Positions 55,978-64,000 of a DNA stretch of 64,000 nt are shown in pieces. Position 1 is the stretch's first letter. The number at the start of each line of letters is the position of its first letter. The translations under genes and the position numbers were made by a program. Source of the stretch: Legionella quinlivanii (GTDB lineage Bacteria; Pseudomonadota; Gammaproteobacteria; Legionellales; Legionellaceae); assembly GCF_003265995.1 (NCBI RefSeq), contig NZ_MVJN01000002.1:310001-374000 (forward strand). Direction: 5' to 3'. Below the pieces are notes generated by a model. The model did not search any database. It saw only the letters and a program-made list of their open reading frames with translations, and was not told the origin of the DNA.

Positions 55978-56765
55978 TATTTGTTCCAGAGAAATAAGGG
56001 GCCAAGCGGGCCCTGAATAACGCCATAATCTTTTGGATAACTTACATTGACCAAATATAGCCCATAAGGTGGAGCAGTTTCTGCACCCAGGCGACGATCC
56101 TTTGCCTGCAGCACTTCCCCAACCCATTCCACCGGTTTTTTTCCAGTACCGACCGCAATCAGGACACCCGCAATGTTGCGCACCATATGATGCAAAAATG
56201 CATTGGCTGTAATATCTATCATGACCAAATCCCCATTACGTGTCACTTCCAGAGTGTGGATATTACGCATGGGCGTGTTGGACTGACATTCTACCGAGCG
56301 AAAGGACGTATAATCGTTTTCTCCAAGCAGAAAACGAGCAGCCTCCTGCATGGAGTGATGCTCAAGCTGCCGATACTGCCAGGTCACATTGCCTCTTAAT
56401 AAGGCTGGCCTTATAGACGAATTATAGATGATATATCGATATCTTCGTGAAAGCGCTGAATAGCGCGCATGAAATTCCTCCGGCATTTCCTTTCCCCATT
56501 TGATACAGACATCTTTGGGAAGAAATGAATTGACTCCATGAATCCAGGCACGAATCGTTCTTTGCTTTTCACAATCAAAATGGATTACCTGATTGGTGGC
56601 ATGAACCCCAGTGTCAGTTCGTCCGGCGCATACTACTGAAATGTCCATATCCGCAACACGGGATAAGGCATTTTCCAAAACTTGTTGAATCGTATGCAGG
56701 CCTGTTTGCGCCTGCCAGCCATGATACTGGCTTCCGTCGTATTCAACCCCTAAGGCAATACGCAT
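55977..56765 (-). CDS. truA: tRNA pseudouridine synthase A
   Basis: Modifies U38-U40 in tRNA anticodon stems. 262 residues. GVEYDGSQYHGWQAQ at the N-terminus and the catalytic Asp in VVCAGRTDTGVHATNQVIHF are family hallmarks. FHARYSALSRRYRYIIYN and FLHHMVRNIAGVLIAVGTGK complete the pattern. The stop overlaps the trpF start by one base (TAATG). Its place ahead of trpF is the common truA-trpF arrangement of gammaproteobacteria. Confidence 0.96.
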   Translation of the reverse strand: MRIALGVEYDGSQYHGWQAQTGLHTIQQVLENALSRVADMDISVVCAGRTDTGVHATNQVIHFDCEKQRTIRAWIHGVNSFLPKDVCIKWGKEMPEEFHARYSALSRRYRYIIYNSSIRPALLRGNVTWQYRQLEHHSMQEAARFLLGENDYTSFRSVECQSNTPMRNIHTLEVTRNGDLVMIDITANAFLHHMVRNIAGVLIAVGTGKKPVEWVGEVLQAKDRRLGAETAPPYGLYLVNVSYPKDYGVIQGPLGPLFLWNK

Positions 56766-56864
56766 GGCATTTCCTGCTCAAAAGGCCCAATGTAATACAC
56801 CGTTATTATTTTGTCTATAGAAGTTTATTAAGAACCCATATGATGGCATTGAGAACGTCAGAAA

Positions 56865-59048
56865 TTAATCTCTGATCTCAGCGAGAAGCTTTTTCGCTTG
56901 CTCCCTTTGTTCTTCACTCCCATGCTCCATCACTTCCTGCAAAGATTGTCTGGCGGCCTGAAGGTCATCCATGCTGATATATGTTTTGGCCAGAGCCAGC
57001 AAGGTGTCTAATGCGGATTTACTTGTTACCAGCTCTGAAACCTTTTCTTCGGGCTCCGCAGGCGCATTATTGGCAGTTTTCGGAGCAGCAGGCGCAATCG
57101 ATGGCTGGCTAGTGGTTGTTTTCTCTTCGTCCAGATTCATTGATGCAAAAAAATCCTTTTCGTCGCTGGATAATTCTATTGCTGCTTCTGGCTCGTCTGC
57201 CTTTTTCTCTTCACTTGCAGCAGTCTCCTGCAGTGGAGGCAAGTCGCTTTTATCGAGGACAAAGTCAAGACTGCGATCATCTGATTCAGACGACGATGAA
57301 GTCTCAGGCTGGTTTTCCTGAGTTAACTTTTTATGCAGACCGGGTTCAAATTCCAGGGTATAGTCCGCCTCGGACAATTTTTCCTCATCATCAATGACTT
57401 CATCAGCAGAAGGTTCATCTTCTCGCTCGGATTGGCTGTCTATCGACTCCTGAGGACTCTCAGCAGAAATATCCTTTGGCATATCCAGTCGCTGTGCGCT
57501 GAGTTCTGCCTGTAAAATATCATCGCGCGCCTTATCATCCTGAATCTCCGATTCTCTTTCTTTGGCCTGCTCTGTGGTGCCAGGAACAAAAGCCGGTCTT
57601 TCAGGAACCTGTTGGCTTAAATCTTCCTTTACTTCCGGCACAACCGGTTCGAGCTGAGGCTTTAGTTCCTGCAAATTATTTGACCACGGTTTTGCTGGCA
57701 AACTTGCAGCAACCGGCGCACACTGGGGCTTTTCCGTGCGCCGTCTGCTAATTAACATGCCTGACATGATACCTAAACTGATACCACCTGTTAGCAGCAA
57801 CAGATACACCCACCAGGGCAGGACATTGCTGTCATCATTTAGCTCATTAACCTGAGCTTTCAAACCTTTTCTTTCTTTAATAAATTGACTAATCTGCGTC
57901 TTGAGTTCGGAGAATTCCTGATTTTGCTGCTCCATCTTTTGCAACAATTGCTTATTGTTGCCCTGGAGAGCAGAAAGTTGTGCTTTTAATTGCATGTTTT
58001 CAGAACGAACCGCATCAATTGCTGCTGAATTTACGTCCATCTCAGCTTTCATGCTGAGATCAGTCTGTTTGGCCCCTGCTTGCGCCACAGTATCCGGCTT
58101 GGGTAATAATGATGTAAATAAAACTGGTTGGGTGGACTTGTCCTGCTCAAATGCAGGAACAGGCAATACTGTTGAAACGCCTGGCTGTTGCCTGGTTTTT
58201 TGGTCAAACTGTGAACTGCCAGCCACTGCGTCTATATATGGGGGTAACAGGACATGCTTTATTTCACTACCTGACTTCCAGGCGGTATCGTGTGCCTCTA
58301 CCTCTTTTTTTGCCAGGTCAGCAGGTATTTTTAATACTTCCTCATTCGATGGAATTCTAAGCCGTTCTCCGATTTTGAGACCATTCAGATTGCCCTGTGT
58401 GAATGCCTGAGAGTTGGTGCCCACTATGGCAAGGATTACTTGCTGTAAGCTGGAGTCAGTTGTCACATAACGCTGCGCAATTTGCCAGATATTTTCATTA
58501 ACCAGGGTTGGGCCATAACTCGCCTCTTTCCGAACTTGATGAGCAGCATCCGGTAATTCAACAATATGCGTAAACACTGGCTTGTCTACAATGCCGGGAC
58601 CTTTAATCGTCTTGCTTCTGATTACTTTATCACTATGGACGACAGTAACCAGTTTATAGCCGGGAGGGTCAAGTAAAATAGTATAGGATCGGTACAACTG
58701 TCCTTCTGCCCATGCCAAATCCACAACCAATTGCAAAAAAGGCTCTGTAATTCGCTCCTGTGATGTTAATGCAATAACGGGTTTGCCTTTTTTATTTAAT
58801 CGGACGTCAAACTGGATGAACGAGAGAATTTCTTTTCTCTCCAGACCAATCCGTTCAAAATCTTCGACCGAAGCCAGACTGGCTTTAATCCCGTTAAGTG
58901 GAATACCATCAATATCAATTAAGGGAATTTCACCCTGAAAGGGCTGGTTAAGACAGGAGCTTACAGTGAGTTCGCCCATGCCCAGGGAGTAAACGGCAAA
59001 TGGCATAGTAATCGTTAATATTGCAGCCTGCAGACGATTTAGTTTCAC
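56865..59048 (-). CDS. fimV: FimV-like polar hub protein
   Basis: Inner-membrane protein with a large periplasmic domain, involved in type IV pilus and polar organisation in pseudomonads. I start at GTG 59048 with an AGGGAG site (VKLNRLQAAILTITMPFAVYS), which yields a signal or anchor segment; the frame to 59174 adds a non-conserved leader. Features: a FimV N-terminal domain (LTVSSCLNQPFQGEIPL ... SYTILLDPP), a LysM motif (LVNENIWQIAQRYV ... IGERLRIPS), a coiled coil (~350-400), a transmembrane helix (LPWWVYLLLLTGGISLGIMSG), a long acidic cytoplasmic linker, and a C-terminal FimV TPR-like domain (LAKTYISMDDLQAARQSLQEVMEHG). The gene precedes truA. Confidence 0.9.
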   Translation of the reverse strand: MKLNRLQAAILTITMPFAVYSLGMGELTVSSCLNQPFQGEIPLIDIDGIPLNGIKASLASVEDFERIGLERKEILSFIQFDVRLNKKGKPVIALTSQERITEPFLQLVVDLAWAEGQLYRSYTILLDPPGYKLVTVVHSDKVIRSKTIKGPGIVDKPVFTHIVELPDAAHQVRKEASYGPTLVNENIWQIAQRYVTTDSSLQQVILAIVGTNSQAFTQGNLNGLKIGERLRIPSNEEVLKIPADLAKKEVEAHDTAWKSGSEIKHVLLPPYIDAVAGSSQFDQKTRQQPGVSTVLPVPAFEQDKSTQPVLFTSLLPKPDTVAQAGAKQTDLSMKAEMDVNSAAIDAVRSENMQLKAQLSALQGNNKQLLQKMEQQNQEFSELKTQISQFIKERKGLKAQVNELNDDSNVLPWWVYLLLLTGGISLGIMSGMLISRRRTEKPQCAPVAASLPAKPWSNNLQELKPQLEPVVPEVKEDLSQQVPERPAFVPGTTEQAKERESEIQDDKARDDILQAELSAQRLDMPKDISAESPQESIDSQSEREDEPSADEVIDDEEKLSEADYTLEFEPGLHKKLTQENQPETSSSSESDDRSLDFVLDKSDLPPLQETAASEEKKADEPEAAIELSSDEKDFFASMNLDEEKTTTSQPSIAPAAPKTANNAPAEPEEKVSELVTSKSALDTLLALAKTYISMDDLQAARQSLQEVMEHGSEEQREQAKKLLAEIRD

Positions 59049-59333
59049 AACACTCCCTGTAGGAAAAACTCTCAATACCAGGTTCTGTGAACAAATTTTA
59101 TTGTGAGCGAAAATGCGGATAATTAAAATATGTTCACGGAACCTAAGATAAAAGAACAAAATTATCATCTTCATTCAATGGATTCAAGCGAAGTTATACT
59201 CTTTAACGATTTAACATTTGCATATCAATTTGCTCTATTTCATAATGCCGGCCATCAAAATCCCTGTTCTGCAGCTAAGCTATTGATAGAGGCATAATCA
59301 TTCGGGGTAATGTGAAATTGAAGGAGGTAATCA

Positions 59334-60191
59334 ATGACTGCTCAAATACTGGATGGGAAAACTGTCGCCTCCCAGCTTAAATTATCTCTTAAAGAAGAAA
59401 TTAATCAAAGAAAATCCTCTGGTGAAGTAACTCCTGGTCTTGCGGTTATCCTGGTTGGGAATGACAGCGCATCAGAAGTCTATGTCGCTAACAAGCGCAA
59501 AGCCTGTGCTGAAATCGGAATAAATTCCTATGCCTATGATTTACCAGTTGATACCGATGAAAAGACTTTGCTGCAATTGATTGAGCAGCTCAATCAGGAT
59601 GAAAACACACATGGTATTCTGGTTCAACTGCCACTGCCTCAGCATATCAACGAAGCAACCATTATCGAGGCTCTTTCGCCTTTAAAAGACGTCGACGGCT
59701 TTCATCCCTATAATATAGGCCGGCTCGCTCAGCGCTCCCCCCTGCTAAGGCCCTGTACTCCCGCTGGAATTATTGAGCTTCTGAGAAGTTATGACATCCC
59801 TCTTCGGGGCACTGACGCGTTAGTGATAGGCGCCTCCAATATTGTAGGCAGACCAATGATGCTCGAGTTTTTGCTGGCAGCGTCTACAGTGACCATCACC
59901 CATCGTTTCAGTAACAATCTTGAAAAACATGTTCGTAATGCAGAAATCATTGTAGTCGCCACGGGCAAGACAAATGTGCTGGATACAAGCTGGCTGTCAG
60001 AGAATCAGATAATAGTTGATGTGGGAATACACCGACTGCAAGATGGCAGTCTTTGCGGAGATGTGGATTATAAAGAGGCGGTGGAAAAAGTCGCCTGGAT
60101 TACACCGGTTCCAGGCGGAGTTGGTCCAATGACTATCGCAATGCTGCTACAGAATACATTGATTGCTTCAAAACACCTGACTGGTTTGTGA
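59334..60191 (+). CDS. folD: Bifunctional methylene-THF dehydrogenase/cyclohydrolase
   Basis: Interconverts 5,10-methylene- and 10-formyl-tetrahydrofolate in one-carbon metabolism. 285 residues. A strong GGAGGT precedes the ATG. VGNDSASEVYVANKRKACAEIG carries the catalytic Lys (YVANKRK), ILVQLPLPQHI and PLKDVDGFHP follow, and PCTPAGIIELL and the NADP site VIGASNIVGRPM then VTPVPGGVGPMTIAMLLQNT. The family usually has G-R-S-x-I-V-G; here the loop is GASNIVG. Converges with the small PA3496-like gene. Confidence 0.95.
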   Translation: MTAQILDGKTVASQLKLSLKEEINQRKSSGEVTPGLAVILVGNDSASEVYVANKRKACAEIGINSYAYDLPVDTDEKTLLQLIEQLNQDENTHGILVQLPLPQHINEATIIEALSPLKDVDGFHPYNIGRLAQRSPLLRPCTPAGIIELLRSYDIPLRGTDALVIGASNIVGRPMMLEFLLAASTVTITHRFSNNLEKHVRNAEIIVVATGKTNVLDTSWLSENQIIVDVGIHRLQDGSLCGDVDYKEAVEKVAWITPVPGGVGPMTIAMLLQNTLIASKHLTGL

Positions 60192-60199
60192 CCGGTCAA

Positions 60200-60391
60200 T
60201 CATCTATCAAGTTCATCCCAGTCAAAATCACCATCCAGCTCATCTATTTCTTCACGCAGCCGTTTTTTTTCGAGCCGCTCCTCCAGCATTTTTCGAACGC
60301 GTTTTTTGTGAGAGAGTTGTTCTTCGTCTTCATGAGTATACTCATAATCAGAAAACGAGTAACTGTCATCATGTTCATTTCGCAAACCCAT
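60200..60391 (-). CDS. Small PA3496-family-like protein
   Basis: A 63-residue charged protein with an excellent TAGGAGG site before the ATG, which makes it credible despite its size. The N-terminal half is acidic and Tyr-rich (SFSDYEYTHEDEEQ), then a Lys/Arg/Glu helix (KKRVRKMLEERLEKKRLREEIDELDGDFDWDELD) resembles the small PA3496 family named for a Pseudomonas protein, with a proposed envelope-integrity link. It is the convergent neighbour of folD, with 8 bp between the stops. Function unknown. Confidence 0.7.
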   Translation of the reverse strand: MGLRNEHDDSYSFSDYEYTHEDEEQLSHKKRVRKMLEERLEKKRLREEIDELDGDFDWDELDR

Positions 60392-60550
60392 ACCCGCCTC
60401 CTAAACGCAACTTTAGTTTTTTATCAGCCCAAATCAGTGCAGACTGATCTTAATTTGAGTATAGTGCAAAAAATAAAAGAGCTGCCCAGGTGTATGCTGG
60501 AACGGGTTTAAAACGTATAATTGCTTTAATCTTATTTTTTAAAAGTCTTT

Positions 60551-61381
60551 ATGCTCAGTTATCAACACGGTTATCATGCCGGCAATTTTGCGGATATCGT
60601 TAAACATTTCGTTCTGACCAACCTGCTTTCCAGTCTGCAACAAAAAGAAAAGCCCCTGTTTATTCTGGAGACCCATGCCGGACGAGGGCTTTATGATCTT
60701 CGCGATCGGCAGTCGAATAAAACAGGAGAATATCTGGCGGGAATCGCAGAGGTATGGAAATTTAAGAAAAAAGCGCCGACGGCTTTTGAATCGTACTTAA
60801 AAAGCATCCAGAAATTAAATAATGAGGAGCTCAGATATTACCCGGGTTCACCCTCATTAATTATTGATAATCTGCGTTCTCAGGACAGATTAACAGCATG
60901 CGAGCTGCACCCACGAGAATTTGACCATCTCGACTCCTTGTCTCACCAGGGCAAGCGCGTCCATTTTACTCATAGTGACGGGATGCATAATCTCACAGCC
61001 TTGCTTCCTCCGCCCGAACGCCGTGGTTTGATTTTTATTGATCCATCCTTTGAGATAAAAACAGAGTACAAACAGATCCCTGAGAAAATGGGCCTGGCTT
61101 ATAAAAAATTTGAAACCGGCGTGTTCTGCCTCTGGTATCCAATTATTGATAATCGTTTACATGAAAAACTTCTTCGGCATTTAAGTGCTATCCCAGCGAA
61201 ACAAACACTAAACATTGAGTTTCATTCAGGCGTTCCAGGCGATGGAATGAATAGCTGCGGCTTATGGATAATAAACCCGCCCTACCTGCTCGAGGAGCAG
61301 GCAAAAAGCGGACTTGATTATTTATGTTCTATAATTAACCCCAAAAAATCATTTTATCGTATTGAAAAGACGGGGTCTTAA
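60551..61381 (+). CDS. rlmJ: 23S rRNA (adenine(2030)-N(6))-methyltransferase
   Basis: 276 residues with the RlmJ start MLSYQHGYHAGNFADIVKH, SAM-binding LETHAGRGLYDL, and the catalytic DPPY-type motif seen as DPSFEIKTEYKQ. FHSGVPGDGMNSCGLWIINPPY is typical of the C-terminal part. It methylates A2030 in 23S rRNA. A weak ribosome site precedes the ATG. It lies 18 bp before gloB and probably shares a transcript. Confidence 0.92.
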   Translation: MLSYQHGYHAGNFADIVKHFVLTNLLSSLQQKEKPLFILETHAGRGLYDLRDRQSNKTGEYLAGIAEVWKFKKKAPTAFESYLKSIQKLNNEELRYYPGSPSLIIDNLRSQDRLTACELHPREFDHLDSLSHQGKRVHFTHSDGMHNLTALLPPPERRGLIFIDPSFEIKTEYKQIPEKMGLAYKKFETGVFCLWYPIIDNRLHEKLLRHLSAIPAKQTLNIEFHSGVPGDGMNSCGLWIINPPYLLEEQAKSGLDYLCSIINPKKSFYRIEKTGS

Positions 61382-61399
61382 TTCAAGATAGGAAGCGCA

Positions 61400-62164
61400 A
61401 TGAACATTATTCCTGTACCGGCATTCTCGGATAACTATATCTGGACACTAGTTAATGAAGAGCAGCAGACAGCCATTTGTGTTGATCCGGGGCAGGCCCA
61501 ACCGGTTTTAAGCTATTTCAAAACACACAAGCTTCGCCTGGATGGCATTTTACTCACTCACCATCACGCTGATCATATAGGCGGTGTACCTGAATTGCTT
61601 AATCATTTTCCTCTTGCCTGGGTTTATGGTCCGAAAGATCAGCGGATACCACAGCCCTTTCATTCGATCACCGAATCTGATTCAATTGAATGGCTGGGTT
61701 GTCATTTCAAGGTGCTCGAGATTCCAGGCCACACCAGCAGCCATATCTGCTATTTTGAGCCCCAATATGAAGCCTTATTTTGTGGCGACACACTTTTTTC
61801 AGCAGGTTGCGGCCGAGTATTTGACGGCAGTCTGGAGGCGCTGTTTGCGTCACTGACCCGCCTTGGTCATTTGCCGGGAAGCACAAAGGTTTACTGCGGC
61901 CATGAATATACCTTACAAAATCTTCGCTTTGCTAATCAGGTTGAACCTCAAAATACAGATATTCAATTGGAAATGAGCAAGTTTAACCAGCCAGATTATC
62001 ACTGCTCTCTGCCTTCGACCATTGAAAAAGAGAAGCGTATCAATCCCTTTCTGCGGACTACAGAACCCTCAGTTATACAGTATGCAGTCAATAGAGGATG
62101 TTCTTTAGTTGAGCCATTAAGGGTATTCAGACAACTTCGGGAAGATAAAAATAATTTCTCTTGA
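61400..62164 (+). CDS. gloB: Hydroxyacylglutathione hydrolase (glyoxalase II)
   Basis: Metallo-beta-lactamase-fold enzyme hydrolysing S-lactoylglutathione in methylglyoxal detoxification. 254 residues. Metal motif THHHADHIGG (residues ~54-63), GHTSSHICY, FCGDTLFSAGCGRVFDG and the C-terminal CGHEYTLQNLRFA are complete. KEKRINPFLRT, the substrate-binding tail, is present. AGGAAGCG precedes the ATG. Downstream of rlmJ on the plus strand. Confidence 0.95.
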   Translation: MNIIPVPAFSDNYIWTLVNEEQQTAICVDPGQAQPVLSYFKTHKLRLDGILLTHHHADHIGGVPELLNHFPLAWVYGPKDQRIPQPFHSITESDSIEWLGCHFKVLEIPGHTSSHICYFEPQYEALFCGDTLFSAGCGRVFDGSLEALFASLTRLGHLPGSTKVYCGHEYTLQNLRFANQVEPQNTDIQLEMSKFNQPDYHCSLPSTIEKEKRINPFLRTTEPSVIQYAVNRGCSLVEPLRVFRQLREDKNNFS

Positions 62165-62271
62165 AGGTTGATTAATAAATCGACAGAAACAGTAAATGAG
62201 GCATTAAAGGGTTTATCCCGAATTTGATCTTTAGTAAACTGACTTCCCCTTATCAGAAATAGGTTCGCACA

Positions 62272-63696
62272 TTGAAGTTTAAATTCAATTATATTTGTGG
62301 AATATTTCTTTATTTATCAATGAATCTTTGTTTTGGCTGGGGTTTTGGTCATTCTGTTCCCACGGTATGGGAGGTATTGAGAAGCCAGCTTAAAATGAAT
62401 CATGAAGTCACACAGCCTGAAGTTCAAACCCAACTGCAATGGCTCATCAATCATCCAGGCTATCTGCAAAAACTGGCACGAGCCGAACCCTATATGTATC
62501 ACATTGTCACTGAAGTTAAAAAACGGAATCTGCCAGGAGAACTTGCCCTTATACCTATGCTGGAAAGTGCCTACGATCCTTTTGCTTATTCAGGAGCCGG
62601 CGCTGCCGGTTTATGGCAGCTGATGCCCGGAACAGGGACTAATCTTGGTTTAAAACAGGACTGGTGGTTTGACGCAAGGCGAAGTATTACTCCTTCTACC
62701 GATGCAGCACTTAATTATCTGAATTACCTTGGCCGATATTTTAATGGAAACTGGGTTCTCGCTATTGCAGCCTATGATTCCGGCGAAGGAACGATTTCAA
62801 GAGCCATTAAAAACAGCGGTCAGACAGGACGAGCAGTTAATTTCTGGGTATTACCGGTTCCGAATGAAACGCGCTTTTATGTACCCCGATTACTGGCGCT
62901 TGCCGAAATTATTAAATACCCGCAGCGTTACCGAGTAAGCCTTCCTGAAATACCGCATGTTCCCTATTTTGAGGAAGTTAATATTGGCAGCCAGATTGAC
63001 TTAAACCATGCCGCTAAATTGGCAGGCATTTCCTACACAGATTTAATAAAATTGAATCCTGGCTACAATCGCTGGGCCACAGCACCCTATAAGCCGTTCA
63101 AGCTATTAATTCCTGCAGCCAAAGTAGCCGCTTTTAATCGCAACCTGGCTCATGTTCCACGTGAGCAACGCGTCAGCTGGACCCGGCATCAGGTGCGAAA
63201 AGGAGACAATCTGAACTCTATTGCACAGCGCTATTTTACAACTGCAAAATTATTGCGTGAAGTCAACCAGCTCCCTAACGACCGACTCAAAAATGGTCAG
63301 TTTATTTTAATTCCCAGCACTAAGAACGCGCCGCGAGCGATAGCCAGCAATCGGCCCAAACCGATAGTGGATAAGCCTGCTTCGACACAAATTTATAAAG
63401 TAATTCATATTGTGCAAAATGGAGAGGATATCCGCAGCATTGAAGCCAAATATCAGGTTGCAGCCGCCGATATACGACAATGGAACAAACTGAATCCGAA
63501 AAAAGCACTATCAAAGGGACAACAGTTAGTCATCTGGAGGAACAAAGTGAATCCGGGTATCTATACCGTTAAAAACGGCGATAGTTTAAGCGCAATTGCC
63601 AAACGCAATAATACCAGTGTTGCCAATCTGGCAAAGCTAAACCCAAATATCAATATGAATCTCCTGAAACCTGGCCAGAAATTATTTGTTGGTTAA
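62272..63696 (+). CDS. mltD: Membrane-bound lytic transglycosylase MltD-like
   Basis: 474 residues, start codon TTG. A hydrophobic N-terminus (YICGIFLYLSMNLCFGWG) serves as signal peptide or anchor; no clear lipobox Cys is seen, unlike E. coli MltD. The SLT domain has the catalytic Glu E98 in LALIPMLESAYDPFAYSGAGAAGLWQLMP. Three LysM repeats follow (~307-355 HQVRKGDNLNSIAQRYF; ~379-420; ~428-473 YTVKNGDSLSAIAKRNN), binding murein. It cleaves glycan strands in cell-wall turnover. The gene gloB-mltD order is common in gammaproteobacteria. Confidence 0.92.
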   Translation: MKFKFNYICGIFLYLSMNLCFGWGFGHSVPTVWEVLRSQLKMNHEVTQPEVQTQLQWLINHPGYLQKLARAEPYMYHIVTEVKKRNLPGELALIPMLESAYDPFAYSGAGAAGLWQLMPGTGTNLGLKQDWWFDARRSITPSTDAALNYLNYLGRYFNGNWVLAIAAYDSGEGTISRAIKNSGQTGRAVNFWVLPVPNETRFYVPRLLALAEIIKYPQRYRVSLPEIPHVPYFEEVNIGSQIDLNHAAKLAGISYTDLIKLNPGYNRWATAPYKPFKLLIPAAKVAAFNRNLAHVPREQRVSWTRHQVRKGDNLNSIAQRYFTTAKLLREVNQLPNDRLKNGQFILIPSTKNAPRAIASNRPKPIVDKPASTQIYKVIHIVQNGEDIRSIEAKYQVAAADIRQWNKLNPKKALSKGQQLVIWRNKVNPGIYTVKNGDSLSAIAKRNNTSVANLAKLNPNINMNLLKPGQKLFVG

Positions 63697-64000
63697 AGTA
63701 TTTTGAGGATACAAAGAAATCCCCCTCTCTCTAACTCTCTCACAAGGGGAGAGAGAATTTAAGGAAGTAGGCATCAATTTAAAAAAGAAGAACCCCTCTC
63801 CCAAGTAGAGGGCTAGGGTGAGGGTTGATTTTAACCGCCTTCCCTGAGCTCCTAATTAGGGCGTGTTTACAATTCATCCTCAACGTCTACGTACCGCGGC
63901 TTGTCCGCGGTATCCAGAGGATCTAAGTCAACAACAAATATCTTCGTACAGATCACGCCAATCTGGGTTTAGGGTCTCAATTAAATTTAATTTCCATTGG
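63697..64000. repeat. Repeat-rich 3' edge: palindrome family and a taccgcgg inverted repeat
   Basis: No gene in the last 304 bp. At 63718-63760 and 63788-63830 lie hairpins of the PDH-array family (ccccctctctctaactctctcacaaggggagagag; cccctctcccaagtagagggctagggtgaggg). At 63892-63912, taccgcgg-cttgt-ccgcggta is a perfect 8-bp inverted repeat similar to the one at 19112. The nearby tatccagaggatct repeats a dispersed flank. Confidence 0.65.

Noticed and set aside
55978-56127. 50-residue N-terminal extension of trpF
   Set aside because: The extension is the truA 3' end read in another frame; TrpF normally begins just before KMCGM, and TAATG coupling with truA fits the inner ATG.
60188-60511. 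107-codon plus-strand frame after folD
   Set aside because: It overlaps the opposite-strand small gene, which has a perfect ribosome site and a charged helix pattern; the plus frame is hydrophobic Phe-rich antisense.

Overview
The window looks like chromosome of a Legionella-type gammaproteobacterium (order Legionellales). The evidence is a lspD-lspE type II secretion pair, a housekeeping set typical of this group (glpK/glpD, aceE-aceF-lpdA, cydAB, miaB-rluD-pgeF, truA-trpFBA-glnS-cysS, fimV, folD, rlmJ, gloB, mltD), and long eukaryotic-like proteins of the kind these bacteria inject into host cells (ankyrin repeats, RasGEF, CE-clan cysteine enzyme). No species can be fixed from sequence alone.

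Layout. 1-4146: 5' part of a giant repeat adhesin/RTX-like gene that runs off the left edge. 4321-7794: glycerol use (glpK and glpD, divergent) and a YaiI-family gene. 7939-17188: two very large divergent genes, a 1962-residue protein (short ankyrin-like repeats, an acidic linker with SUMO-interacting-like motifs, a basic NLS-like patch, an SF2 helicase) and a 1012-residue protein of unknown function. 17194-22258: rlpA, a 63-residue protein ending in a CaaX-like box, thioredoxin, adk, a transglycosylase lipoprotein, a PolB-type exonuclease, an unknown effector-like gene and rimI. 22589-29437: the pyruvate dehydrogenase operon aceE-aceF-lpdA, whose aceE/aceF gap is filled by about nine tandem 109-bp repeats. 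29464-34394: a Cys-rich lipoprotein, ampE, a cation:proton antiporter and cydAB. 34681-40449: an MFS transporter, miaB, rluD, pgeF and a DegP/DegQ protease. 40622-41289: a palindromic mobile-type element, tRNA-Met and a gene remnant. 41399-45258: lspDE. 45414-50205: a second divergent effector-like pair, an ankyrin-RasGEF protein and a protein whose catalytic spacing resembles YopJ. 50295-59048: cysS, glnS, trpABF, truA, fimV, all on the minus strand. 59334-63696: folD, a small PA3496-like protein, rlmJ, gloB, mltD.

The core genes are ordinary. The main interest is in (i) the helicase/SIM-like/NLS-like protein at 7939-13827, (ii) the YopJ-like and RasGEF pair at 45414-50205, (iii) the small CaaX-ended protein at 17660-17851, and (iv) several families of palindromic repeats, including the array inside the PDH operon and a nested inverted-repeat element seen at 7.9, 40.6 and 50.2 kb. 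Secretion by Dot/Icm and host-directed roles are inferences from domain content; no dot/icm gene lies in the window.
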